From Siphonodentalium dalli (taxonomy: Eukaryota; Mollusca; Scaphopoda; Gadilida; Siphonodentaliidae), in assembly GCA_032622095.1 (NCBI GenBank), contig CP136068.1, positions 187,169,309-187,233,308 on the forward strand: DNA of 64,000 bases, written 5' to 3'. The notes below the pieces were generated by a model that worked only from the letters and a program-made list of their open reading frames with translations, was not told the DNA's origin and made no database searches. This document shows, piece after piece, positions 1 to 12,120 of the stretch. A program made the translations under genes and the position numbers. Position 1 is the first letter of the stretch; every line of letters begins with the position of its first letter.

Positions 1-3000
1 GTTAACAATGACATGTAGATGGGAACGAGTCCTTTTGGTGCCATTCGGCCAAATAACATGGCCGCCAGCAGCCATCTTGGATTTTACTCTTTGCATGACT
101 AAATCCTTTGGCGCGGGCTACAGGTCTTACATGTACCTTTGATCTGATCTTTATGAAATTTGTCATGGATGTTGACATTGAAATGTAGATGGGAACGAGT
201 TCGTTTGGAATAAACGGCCAAAAAACATGGCCGCTGGTGGCCATCTTGGATTTAAAAATTAAATCCATTGGCGCGGTCTACAGGTTGTACTGTTCGTCTG
301 ATCATCGTGAAATTTGTCATAGATGTTAATATTGACATGTAGATGGGAACGAGTTATTTTGGGTTCGTTAGGCCAAAAAACATTGCCACCAGTAGCCATC
401 TTTGATTTTACTCTTTGCATGACTAAATCCTTTGGCGCGGGCTAGAGGTCGTAGCTTTGGTCGGATCTTCATGAAATTTGTCACAGATGTTAACAATGAC
501 ATGTAGATGGGAACGAGTCCTTTTGGGGTCATTCGGCCAAAAAACATGGCCGCCAGCAGCCATCTTGGATTTTACTCTTTGCATGACTAAATCCTTTGGT
601 CCTTACTTTGGTCAGATCATTATGAAATTTGTCGTGAATGTTGACATTGGCATGTAGATGGGAATGAGTCTTTTTGGGGTCATTTGGCCAAAAAACATGG
701 CCGCTGGCAGCCATCTTTGATTTAAAAATTAAATAAATTGGCGCGGTCTGCAGGTCGTACTGTTCGTCAGATTATCATGAAATTTGTCATGGATGTTAAT
801 AATAACAGGCCAGCAGCCATCTTGGATTTTACTCTTTGCATGACTAAATCCTTTGGCACAGGCTACAGGTCCTAACTTTGGTCAGATCATTATGAAATTT
901 GTCCTGAATGTTGACATTGACATGTAGATGGGAATGAGTCATTATGGGGTCATTTGGCTAAAAAACATGGCCGCTGGCAGCCATCTTTTATTTCAAAATT
1001 AAATAGATTGGCGTGGTCTACAGGTCGTACTGTTCGTCTGAAATTTGTCGTAGATGTTAATAATGACAGACTGAAGGGAATGAGTCATTTTGGGGTAGTT
1101 CGACCAAAAAACATGGCCGTCATGAGCATCTTGGATTTTACACTTTGCATGACTAAATCCTTCGGCACAGGCTCTAGGTCGTACCTTTGGTCAGATCATT
1201 ATGATATTTGTCATGGCTATTGACATGTACAATGTATATGGGATTGAGTCATTTTGGGTTCATTTGTCCAAAAAACATGGCCACTGGCAGCCATCTTTGA
1301 TTTCGAAATTAAATCGATTGGCGCGGACTACAGGTCGTACTGTTCGTCTGATTATCATGAAATTTGTCATGGATGTTAATAATGACAGGCAGATGGGAAC
1401 GAGTCCTTTTGGGGTAGTTTGGCCAAAAACATGGCCGTCATGAGCATCTTGGATATTATTCTTTGCATGACTAAATCCTTTGGCGTGGGCTACAGGTCGT
1501 AGCTGTGTCGGATCTTCATGAAATTTGTCATGGCTGTTGACCTTGACATCTAAATGGGAACGAGTCTTTTTTGGGGTCATTCGGCCAAAAACCATGGCCG
1601 CCAGCAGCCATCTTGGATTTTACTCTTTGCATGACTAACTCCTTTGACACAGGCTACATGTCCTTACTTTGGTCAGATCATTATTAAATTTGTCATTATC
1701 GTTGATGTTGACACGTGGATGGGAGTGAGTCATTTTGGGGTAATTTGGCCAAAAAACATGGCCACTGGCAGCCATCTTTCATTTCAAAATTAAATCGATT
1801 GGCGCTGTCTACATGTCGTACTGTTCGTCTGATTATCATGAAATTTGTCATGGATGTTAATAATAACAGGCTGATGGGAATGTGTCATTTTGGGGTAGTT
1901 CGACCAAAAAACATGGCCGTCATGAGCATCTTGGATTTTACTCTTTGCTTGACTAAATCCTTCGGCACAGGCTCTAGGTCGTATCTTTGGTCAGATCATT
2001 ATGATATTTGTCATGGCTATTGACATGTACAATGTAGATGGGAACGAGTCATTTTGGGGTCGTTTGACCAAAAGACATGGCCGTCAGCGGTCCACTTGGA
2101 TTTCAAAATTCAATCCATTAGCACGGGCTACAGGTTGTATCTTTTGTCGGATCATTATTAGCTCAACTTACTTTGTAAGTTTGAGCTATTGCCATGGTTT
2201 GGCGTCCGTCGTCCGTGCGTGCGTTTGTCCGTCAACAATTTCCTTTGGCGCGGGCTACAGGTCGTACCTTTGGTCTGATCTTTATGAAATTTGTCATGAA
2301 TGTTGACATTGACATGTAGATGGGAACGAATAATTTTGGTGGCCATCTTGGATTTCAAAAATCAATCCATTGGCGCGGGCTACAGGTCGTACTGTGCGTC
2401 TGATCATCGTGAAATTTGTTGTGGGTGTTAATATTGACATGTAGATGGGAAGGAGTGATTTTGGGGTCATTCGTCGAACAAACATGGCCGCCAGCAGCCA
2501 TCTTGAATTTTACTCTTTGCATGACTAAATCCTTTGGAGCGGGATACAGGTCATACCTTTGATCTGATCTTTATGAAATTTGTCATGAATGTTGACATTG
2601 ACATGTTGATGGGAACGAGTCATTTTAGGGTCATCTGGTCAAAAAACATGACCGCTGGCAGCCATCTTGGATTTCAAAATTCAATCCAATGGCGCGGGCT
2701 ACATGACGTTCTGTTCGTCTGATCATCATGAAATTTGTCATGGATGTTAATATTGACATGTAGATGGGAACGATTGATTTTGGGGTCGTTCAGCCAAAAA
2801 AAACATGGCCGCCAACAGCCATCTTGGATTTTACTCTTTGCATGACCAAATCCTTTGGCGCGGGCTACATGATGTACCTTTGGTCTGATCTTTATGAAAT
2901 TTCTCGTTAATGTTGACCTTGACATGTAAATGGGAAAGAGTCCTTTTTGGGTCATTCGGCCAAAAGACATGGCCGCCAGCATCCATCAGCCGTCATGAGC

Positions 3001-4433
3001 ATCTTGGATTTTACTCTTTGCTTGACTAAATCCTTCGGCGTGGGCTACATGTCGTAGCTTTGGTCGGATCTTCATGAAATTTGTCATGGCTGTTGACCTT
3101 GACATGTAAATGGGAAAGAGTCCTTTTTGGGTCATTCGGCCAAAAGACATGGCCGCCAGCAGCCATCTTGGATTTTACTCTTTGCATGACTAAATCCTTT
3201 GGCACAGGCTACAGGTCCTAACTTTGGTCAGATCATTATGAAATTTGTCCTGAATGTTGACATTGACATGTAGATGGGAACGAGTCATTTTGGGGGTCAT
3301 ACGGCCAAAAACATGGCCACTGGCGGTCATCTTGAATTTTACAATTCAATCCATTGGTACGGGCTACATGTCGTACTGTTCGTCTGATCGTCATGATTTT
3401 TATCATGGATGTTAATATTAGCATGTAGATGGGAACGAGTGATTTTGGGGTCGTTTGGCTAAAAAACATGTCCGCCAGCAGCCATATTGGATTTTACTCT
3501 GCATGACTAAACACGTTGGTACGGGCTACAGGTCGTAGCTTTTGGCGGAACTTCATGACATTTGTCATGGATGTTAACAATGACATGTACATGGGAACCG
3601 ATTCATTTTGGGGTCGTTCAGCCGAAAAACATGGCCACCAGCAGCCATCTTGGATTTTACTCTTTGCATGACTAAATCATTGGCACAGGCTACATGTCGT
3701 ACCTTTGATCAGATCATTATGAGATTTGTAATGGCTGTACATGGGAACAGGTCATTTTGGGGTAATTCGGACAAAACATGGCTGCCGGTGGCCATTTTAG
3801 AATTTACTCTTTGCATCAATAAATCCTTTGGCACACCATAATCACCACATCCCTGATCCGATCATTATGAAACCTGTCATGAATGTTGATATTGACATTG
3901 TACATCTAGTCTTACTTAGACATTTCAATTAGCACCTTTCATATTCCTCCATTTACTGTCAACCATTAAATCATTCCCCTACTAAGTTGAGCTACAGTGT
4001 CATTGACACTTTCATTACATTTGTCATGGATGTTAAAATTGACATGTAGATGGGAAACGAGTAATTTTGGGGTTGTTCGGCCAAAAACATGGCCACCTGC
4101 AGCCATCTTGGATTATACTGTTTGCATGACTAAATTCTTTGTCAAGGGCTACAAGTCGAATCTTTGGTCCACTCATCATGAGATTTGTCATGGATGTTAA
4201 CAATTACATGTAGATGGGAAAAGATTCATTTTAAATTCAACCAAAAAACCTGGTCGCCAGCAGCCATCTTGTATTTTACTCTTTACACAACTAAATCCTT
4301 TGACATGGGCTACATGTCGTATCTTTTGTCGGATCATCATCTTTATTGGGTCATTTGGCAAAAAAAACATGGCTGTCGCGGCCATCTTTGATTTTAATCT
4401 TTGCATAACTAGTCCTTTCAACTTTCCACATTC
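1..4433. repeat. 155-170 bp tandem satellite, degenerate
   Basis: About 26 diverged monomers. Each contains, in order, 'ACATGTAGATGGGAACGAGT', a variant of 'TTTTGGGGTCATTCGGCC', an AACATGGCCGCC ... GCAGCCATCTTGG block, 'TTTGCATGACTAAATCC' and 'GAAATTTGTCATGGATGTT'. Successive copies of the first motif start at 11, 181, 335 and 499, so the period is uneven at 154-170 bp. Order decays after about 3.9 kb. Short open frames in either strand are incidental. Bivalve satellites of about 160 bp are known as expanded cores of interspersed elements; belonging to that class is an inference. Confidence 0.9.
2159..2240. mobile_element. Hairpin-ended element terminus inside the satellite
   Basis: A near-perfect hairpin at 2159-2188 (TAGCTCAACTTA, loop, TAAGTTTGAGCTA) is followed by a GTCCGTCGTCCGTGCG-type run. 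The satellite then resumes at about 2245. A matching opposite end, CTAAGTTGAGCTA, lies near 3973-3986. This suggests the satellite monomers are the internal tandem core of an interspersed element whose ends are still present. Class not determined. Confidence 0.5.
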
Positions 4434-4638
4434 CTAATCGCTCCATTAACTGTAACACATGAAATTATTCCCTTTCCACGTTAGCTACATTGTCATTGAC
4501 ACTTTCATAATTACATTTCAGTCAATTCACATTTTCAGCTGCATATACATGTATATGTAAACCAATTTCATCATTAAAGAAATTGCAAATTCATCGTTGA
4601 TTCCATCATCTCAATATTTCATTAAAGTGAGACTTTAT

Positions 4639-5620
4639 GTTAATTTATTCACTTCCGCTGCAGCTAGCGACTTGTCCGATCGCCCATGGATGCATATGGG
4701 TATTCACTTCATGATATAATGTCCATTTCCGTGGTCAGGCAGTCAGGGGAGGTGCGGTCGGCGCCTTTTTGGATTTCCCGTACCTGGCGGAAACGGCCGC
4801 CAGTCAGGGGTTAACAGTGCCGTGTACGCTCGAGATATCGACTTGGGGATTGGATCTTTGGTACATTCGGGTCCATTCTACACGATAGTGTAAACCCCAT
4901 CTCGCTCGGACCCCTAGGGTCGGTCCGGTCGGCGGGTGTTAATTTCGGCGTTTTTGCGAACATTTTTAGCGAATTCGGCAGCAGCGTATGGGTTAATTTA
5001 TTCACTTCCGCTGCAGCTAGCGACTTGTCCGATCGCCCATGGATGCATATGGGTATTCACTTCGTGATATAATGTCCATTTCCGTGGTCAGGCAGTCAGG
5101 GGAGGTGCGGTCGGCGCCTTTTTGGATTTCCCGTACCTGGCGGAAACGGCCGCCAGTTAGGGGTTAACAGTGCCGTGTCCGCTCGAGCTATCGACTTGGG
5201 GATTGGAAATTTGGTACATTCGGGTCCATTCTACACGATAGTGCAAACCCCATCTCGCTCGGACCCCTAGGGTCGGTCCGGTCGGCGGGTGTTAATTTCG
5301 GCGTTTTTGCGTACATTTATAGCGAATTCGGCAGCAGCGTATGGGTTAATTTATTCACTTCCGCTGCAGCTAGCGACTTGTCCGATCGCCCATGGGTATT
5401 CACTTCATGATATAATGTCCATTTCCGTGGTCAGGCAGTCAGGGGAGGTGCGGTTGCCGCCTTTTTTTTGGATTTCCCGTACCTGGCGGAAACGGCCGCC
5501 AGTCAGGGGTTAACAGTGCCATGTCCGCTCGAGCTATCGAGTTGGGGATTGGAATTTTGGTACATTCGGGTCGATTCTACACGATAGTGCAAACCCCATC
5601 TCGCTCGGACCCCTGGGGGC
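4639..5620. repeat. 353-bp tandem repeat, about 2.8 copies
   Basis: Units begin with GTTAATTTATTCACTTCCGC at 4639, 4992 and 5345, an exact spacing of 353 bp twice. Copies are nearly identical. The third lacks the 18-bp GATGCATATGGG area and runs into a 10-bp repeat. The unit is more GC-rich than its flanks. No coding frame, 5S rRNA or snRNA match is recognised. Confidence 0.92.
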
Positions 5621-5662
5621 GGTCCGGTCGGGTGCGGTCGGGTGCGGTCGGGTGCGGTCGGG
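5621..5662. repeat. 10-bp minisatellite (GGTGCGGTCG)n
   Basis: Four successive copies of GGTGCGGTCG or close variants, apparently expanded from the end of the third 353-bp unit, where the other units read GGTCCGGTCGGCGGGTG. Confidence 0.9.
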
Positions 5663-6605
5663 TTTTAGTAGGACCCTTAAAAACTGCTTATTGTCGCCAA
5701 CGTAAACTGAATTTATGTCACAAATGTCAGACAGCTCACGACGAGACGAATAGATACAATATACTCAAACTGTACAGACCTTTACAAATGGGACGTTTCA
5801 TTTAATTGAAAAATAAATCGGAAAATATTAATAATCAATTTGTCGTTTTGGGAGTTTTTGAGATGGATTTAACCAGGTTTAACTTTTGGTCGGCCGTATC
5901 ATCTATGGCAAAGAACGTGTTGTTTCATTTTCCATTGGTTCGGTGTATTTTAAAGAACGTTTTGTATGCTTGCTTTGATCGTTTGGTGTCACACACGGAT
6001 GTGACATATATAGTTTGAGAAAGGGTGAGACCTATTTCAGGGACGAGACCCGGACATTCGTTGGGTAGGGGGTATTTCGACCACCTACGTGAACCAATCC
6101 GTTTTCGCAACCCGATTAATTTTCGTTTGCACTCAAATCGTTATTGAATTATATTGTTCACATGTACCTGAAACCTTTCAACTTACTACATGTAAATTCC
6201 AATCAAAACATTCCCTAGGATTGGACATTTTCTGACCGAGGATGAATTATTATTATTTGTTCATTGAAAAAATGAAACTATTCAATCTACTTATCATTAG
6301 GTATTGGTTGGTTATTTATAATAAAACAGAAACATTGAACCATCGAAATGTCCAACTGCTGTTCATCCAAGCACGGACGATAAAGAGCATTAGTGGTTTT
6401 AGTTCCAATATACGTCACAATACGTGGTATATTAAACGGCATTTTGAAAACAATCAATACGCTTGTTGTCATTTGCTGCCAACCATGGGTCAACTTTAAT
6501 CTGCGAAAATGGTAACATATGACAGGGACGTTATTAGATAGCGTTCCTTGGATGAGGGGCCATGTGTAAATTTCGACCGCCCCGTGAATCAGTCCGTGTC
6601 ATCGA
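5663..6605. other. Unannotated single-copy-looking stretch
   Basis: No convincing gene, RNA or repeat seen. Short frames near 5806-6018 and 6242-6499 lack any recognisable domain or splice context. Confidence 0.5.
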
Positions 6606-6907
6606 TTAACAATACATGTATGACTATAATATATATTAACATGCACAGTCGGCAATCCGAATCGTCGACGTTACATACATGTATGACTATAATATATATT
6701 AACATGCACAGTCAGCAATACGAACCGTCGAAGTTATAGACATGTATGACTATAATATATATTAACATGCACAGTCGGCAATCCGAATCGTCAACGTTAC
6801 ATACATGTATGACTATAACATATATTAACATGCACAGTCGGCAATCCGAATCGTCAACGTTATATACATGTATGACTATAATATATATTAACATGCACAG
6901 TCAGCAC
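6606..6907. repeat. 63-bp minisatellite, left block
   Basis: About five copies of a unit containing ATGCACAGTCGGCAATCCGA and TACATGTATGACTATAATAT. ATGCACAGTC starts at 6641, 6704, 6767 and 6830, exactly 63 bp apart. Since 63 is 21 codons, both strands stay open and give false 21-residue repeat proteins. The array continues at 7920 after the LINE insertion. Confidence 0.95.
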
Positions 6908-7919
6908 TTTGCTTAAAAATTCGCGGGGAGGACAAGATTTTTACAAAACTTTGAACGAATCTCAAATTACGACTAAAGCGCGCACAAAATGGCAATCACA
7001 GTTTCCTGATATGGGAAGTACATTATTTACATATGATAAACTACCCTTTCTCACGACGCCTGACACCAAGCTACAATGGTTACAATTCCGAATAAATTCT
7101 AGAATATTATCAACTAATAACTTTCTACACATATCTAATATAAGACAAGATGGCAAATGTGATAGGTGTAAAAGTGAAAAGGAAGATATCAACCACATTT
7201 TTTGGGATTGTTGTCATGTGCAACATTTATTAGAGATATCTGTAATTGGGGAAAAAATAATGATATAAATCTTGATCCCACAAATATGACGATGATTCTT
7301 GGCACACCACCCATTAGTAAAAACTATATTACAAACTTACTCTGGCTCCTAATTAAACAATATATATATCGGTCTAAATTTAAACCAATCACTTTGTCTG
7401 TTAATGTTTTCCTCAATGAGTTGGCATATAGATACGATTGCGAAAAATATACAGCACGATGTCAATCGAAACTTTCAGAATTCTTGAAAAACTGGTTCCT
7501 TATAGAAAAAGCTTTAAACAAACAGCCGACTTAATTAAAAATCGACAAAGATACTTGAATTTTTGAGACTCCTATCGATTATCACGCAGTCAGTTAAAGC
7601 ATATACTATCTACCACCATCTCCATAATAGCCTCTATGTTGAGAGTTGAGTCCATCCGAAACATCCGACATATTTATAATACATTTACTATATATATATA
7701 CTATGCATATGCATATATTTATGTATTATATAACTTTATACCACTGGTGTGCGAATGCTGTGAGCCAGGCGACTGCGTGCAGTAAGAAAGAGATATGTGT
7801 GAACGCGAGGAATGCCATATATGTATACACATATCAATGCCATTGAACATTCTGTATTTGACATTCCTCAATGTGATTGTTTCTTCAATAAACATTTAAA
7901 AAAAAAAAACAAAAAAAAA
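6908..7919 (+). mobile_element. 5'-truncated LINE inserted in the 63-bp minisatellite
   Basis: This segment interrupts the minisatellite. It carries the C-terminal coding end of a non-LTR retrotransposon, an AT-rich 3' UTR, an AATAAA at about 7888 and an A-rich tail at 7898-7919. The repeat resumes directly after the tail with CATGCACAGTC. The left flank already ends in ACATGCACAGTCAGCA, so about 15 bp of the repeat occurs on both sides, as expected for a target-site duplication from target-primed reverse transcription. Confidence 0.85.
6909..7534 (+). pseudogene. LINE ORF2 C-terminus, frameshifted
   Basis: Two overlapping frames (about 6909-7268 and 7202-7534) together cover the region after the reverse-transcriptase domain of a non-LTR retrotransposon. 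The first has the motif TKLQWLQFRINSRIL followed by a zinc-knuckle-like CDRCKSEKEDINHIFWDCCH (C-x2-C, then H and C). The second has NLLWLLIKQYIYRSKFK and CEKYTARCQSKLSEFLKNW, which normally follow in the same protein. The change of frame near 7215 indicates a small indel. The reverse-transcriptase and endonuclease domains are absent because of 5' truncation. The clade cannot be assigned reliably. Confidence 0.8.
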
Positions 7920-8225
7920 ACATGCACAGTCCGCAATTCGAATCGTCGACGTTATATACATGTATGACTATAATATATATTAACATGCACAGTCGGCAAT
8001 CCGAATCGTCGACGTTATATACATGTATGACTATAATATTTATTAACATGCACAGTCGGCAATCCGAATCGTCGACGTTACATACATGTATGACTATAAT
8101 ATATATTAACATGCCCAGTCGGCAATCCGAATCGTCGACGATATATACATGTATGACTATAATATATATTAGCATGCACAGTCGGCAATCCGAATCGTCC
8201 ACGTTATATACATGTATGACTAAAC
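7920..8225. repeat. 63-bp minisatellite, right block
   Basis: About five further copies of the same 63-bp unit as at 6606-6907, ending at about 8225 in ATGTATGACTAAACG. Confidence 0.95.
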
Positions 8226-8257
8226 GAATTGCTTGTCCCCACATGAATTGTATGACA

Positions 8258-8397
8258 TACAAATATCTAAACGTAAATATTGCTGTATACCTGTGGTGTA
8301 AGACATCTCTCTATTACTATGTTGGATACGAATATATACACGTAAATATCGCTGCATACCTGTGGTTTGCGACATCTCTCTATTACTATGTTAGATT
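8258..8397. repeat. 69-bp tandem duplication
   Basis: ACGTAAATATTGCTGTATAC at 8271 and ACGTAAATATCGCTGCATAC at 8340 begin two diverged copies. Both contain GACATCTCTCTATTACTATG. Confidence 0.85.
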
Positions 8398-8539
8398 GAG
8401 AACCGAAGACCAGACGCATTTACTCGATCAAATGGATCTAATTAATTATGCTTACCTGTGACATATAACTTTGTGTGTGTGGAATCCACATTGATTTCAG
8501 AACGTTATATCACTTAATAGTCTAGAATGTAATCCGGTT

Positions 8540-9112
8540 TACTTCTAGATACCTTGGACATCCGTGAACACCGTGGGGCGAAGCAGAATGAGTCATGGAA
8601 AGCTGGTCTCACTGATACATACTTGCGTCAATGGTTCCGGTCGGTGTGTTATGCATGCAGTTTCATATATCAACGTTTTTGCTGATTCATAGGACGGTAA
8701 AAGTCACCGTAGTCTCTATTACATACACAACACAATGCAATCGTCAACAAAAGATTTGAAAGCAGCATAAAATTATCCATCGTTATTCCCACGACGTGCT
8801 GCGCAGTATTATACAGTTAACGTTGTTATAACCCAAGACCAGACAATAACAGCAGTTAACTAGAGGTACATTAAATCGGGGTCAAATCATTTAATTTCAT
8901 TTAGATACATTGGACATCCGTGAAATCCATGGAACAAACCAGAATGAGTCAAGAAAGCGGGTCTCACTGATAAGGTACTTGCATCAATAGTTACGGTTCG
9001 CGTGTTGCGAATGTAGTATCAGGTGTCATCTTTTTTATCAGAGATTTGAAATCACATATCCATTGTTATTCTCATATCGGACTGGGCAGTATACACAGTT
9101 AACTCCTTAAAG
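8540..9112. repeat. Diverged 356-bp direct duplication
   Basis: TTGGACATCCGTGAA occurs near 8554 and 8910. Both copies continue through AGAATGAGTCA, GGTCTCACTGATA, an AGATTTGAAA motif and ACAGTTAAC, with many substitutions and indels. No coding content seen. Confidence 0.7.
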
Positions 9113-9896
9113 TCCGATCCGACGGGGATATCCGCAAAGGGTAGAATATACATGTATCGGGTCAATCAGACGGTACACTGTATACAACTGTATACACATG
9201 GGCAGTGGTTGAAGACAATATATCGGGGGTACACCAGTCTGTAAACTGTACAATTATTTAACGACATAATAACTGAAATTAATTTCTTATTCAGATTTAT
9301 AAAAGTAGATAGGCACGCGTGACAGGAAGGGTGACATGAATACGGTCTAGTCTGACTATATCACCCCATCGAGTATATAATATAATTTAACCTAGTATGT
9401 ACGAATGGTACTACGTATATTAATTATAATATCATATCCAGCCATGTCCTATCATATCCCAGCTAAGTTGACTTAGTAAAAGCTTTGACTTACACGTTTT
9501 GACTGAATTAGCTCAGTTATTCTGACTAGGGGAGATTATGCGTCCTGACTAACATGTCTAAGTGAATGAACATTATGTATTAATTACCTACTGGTATCGA
9601 TATATTCACGGGTTAGACGGCCATGCTATGTACGCGCGAAGGTTCGTTTAGTTTTTTTAGTTTAAACATATTTTATTTTAACCAATATAGTGTACAAAAT
9701 TCACGGTATGATGATGAGAGATATTGATGGTTATAATGGGATTTGGCAGTAAGCACAGTGCTTATCTTAAGCCATCTCCTACACGTATGAAATAATGAAT
9801 GGTGACCGTTTCATACAGACAAAAATAGAATGTAAATTTCGATGTATATGAATGTATACAGCTCAAGAAATTACTATTGTTATTGTTAATTATAAT
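9113..9896. other. No feature recognised
   Basis: AT-rich sequence without a recognisable gene. Several TTGACTTAG/TGACTAA-like words occur at 9468-9560, similar in style to the motif cluster upstream of the TRIM-like gene. Confidence 0.4.
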
Positions 9897-10665
9897 ATAA
9901 GTGGAAAATATGACGTTTTTTCACTAATATTTTCTAGACCAGTTTCTTCTGTATGGAACTGGTTCGGGAATGTGCTTTATTTTGTATTGTTCATGTTAAC
10001 TGATCATTGGAGCAATGAAATGTGCCATTCATGAGATCCCAGCCCCTTCCAATCCCTCAATAATTCGATTTTACTGAACGATGTATGAAATTTCACCAAA
10101 AATCACCATTTGGATTCTAGTCATATTTCCACAAGAAATAAGCAGAACTGTGCAAAGTAATTGAGGCATATTATTGCTAGTGAATATTTCAACTCAATGG
10201 AGCCAAAATGGTCACTTTGGCTCAAAATGGCTGTCAAAATGACGGCCAAAATCTGGAAAGTGGTAAATATTGTCCCAGAGTGCCATGCAATCGATCAAAA
10301 GTCGTGGATGATGAATATAATTGGCTTGTATGTCATATCTACATTGAATACTAAATTTATGATGCATTTTGGATAAGTGTTACTATTACACTACCAAAAT
10401 TATTGGAATTTTCTCTCAAAATCGGCAAAATATCTTTTTTCAGGTTTGCACCATTTATTCAAGTAAAATGGAACTATCTTTGGAGTTTGCTGTTTGTTTT
10501 TATCCGTCCTAAATGCGTCACAATGAGAACTATATATGGTGTTTATTGTTTTGATCGGTCTTAAATGCCTCACATACTCAAACTGGCTTGCAAAATGTCC
10601 ACAAAATTTGATAGAAAAGTTTATATTTTCAAATATATCCCGAACATTAGTCTCTGCTCTTCTGT
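9897..10665 (+). repeat. Left arm of a large inverted repeat
   Basis: Reads as the reverse complement of 14940-15706 with moderate divergence. Shared landmarks include TAAGTGGAAAATATGACG, CTGATCATTGGAG, CCTTCCAATCCCTCAA, AAAATGGCTGTCAAAATGAC, TTTATTCAAGTAAAATGGAAC and ATATATCCCGAACA, in the same order. It lies outside a 4.3-kb interior. Either this is one element with long terminal inverted repeats or two opposed copies of one dispersed repeat. Confidence 0.8.
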
Positions 10666-10869
10666 AGGCCTTTTAGAAAGTCCAACAAGAAGATTAGTGA
10701 AAACTGCTTAATAACATCAAATTCTGAGCAATTGGCATCAAGAGTGATTGACTAATGTCATGAACACTGCTTCCTCCATTGTGCATATAAAATGCCACCA
10801 TGATGAAGAACTCTGATATTACTTCCCAATCGATTAACATATACTTGAGTTATTATGGAAAGTGATAGC

Positions 10870-12120
10870 CACCAAAGGCCCAACTGTACAACTCACGCAT
10901 GACAATGCAATCATGTTATTTATACATGAACAACACACTTCCTGTATATATATTCACCTCATTTGTGATCGTACAGTCACTTCTTGTATACCTATTCGCC
11001 TCACCATTGGCCATACACTCACTCTCTGTATATATATTTGCCATATTTATGGCCATATATCCACTCAAAATATACATATACACTGCAACCATAACCGTAA
11101 AGTAACTCCGTGTATGCATATACTCCTGACCAATGGCCATACAACCAGTTTATATATACCAGTGCCCAACACAGTGACCATTCACACACTCCAGTCAATC
11201 CTTGTTTAACAATTCACCTCAACATTGGCATCCAATCCCTCCCTGTATGCATGTCGGTCACACCCATGGCCATATAACCAATACATATATACAATGTGCA
11301 TACATACCCCACCAATGCCATTTATATAATCACTACATATATACATCGACAGATCATCATTGACCATACATACCTTCTAGATATAGCAATACGACGCACA
11401 TCACCTCACCTCATAGCAATACGACGCACATCACCTCACCATTGGTCAGTCAACTCACCATTGGCCACAGTCACTCCCTGTATACATTTTCGTCACACCC
11501 ATGACCATATACCCCACTCATGATATGCATATACACACCACTCATTACTATAGAGTCAATACAGGTATACACATCACCAATGGATATACCAATACCCCGC
11601 ACGACCATTCGTACACTCCAGATTTGCATATACACTTCGCCCTTGAGAATTCAGCCGCTCGATGTATACGCACACAACCCATCCATGATCATACATCTAC
11701 TGTCTGTATACCTATACACCCACCAAAGACAATACAGCCACGACAGAGATGCATATACATCACATATACAATCATGACCACATGGACACTTCATATATAT
11801 ACACACACATCCAATGACCATACATCTATACTTCAGCTATACAAAAACACTTCAACAATCATGACCGTACAGTCATTCCATGAACACCTATATACATTAC
11901 ACATAATCATACAACCACTCCCTATTTATGCATACACCCACAGTCCCACACATGATCATACAGCCACCACAATTATGTACATATATAAACCCATCCATGA
12001 CAATAGTCACCCAAGGTACGCATGTATATCCCACACATGACCATACAGTCACTCTATATATACATACACAACATACAAATGAACATACAGCTACTATCAT
12101 TACACCCATACATATACATT
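10870..12120. repeat. Degenerate 40-48 bp minisatellite
   Basis: Many diverged copies of a unit like CATGACCATACAGTCACTCC followed by TGTATACATATACACC. It yields Thr/His/Ile-rich false frames on the plus strand. The same repeat resumes at 14500-14680, after an intervening element. Confidence 0.8.

Noticed and set aside
7922-8461. 179-codon plus-strand frame with 21-residue repeats
   Set aside because: Produced by the 63-bp minisatellite and its flank.
10862-12040. Thr/His/Ile-rich repeat proteins
   Set aside because: Degenerate minisatellite without stable frame; same repeat recurs at 14.5 kb in non-coding context.
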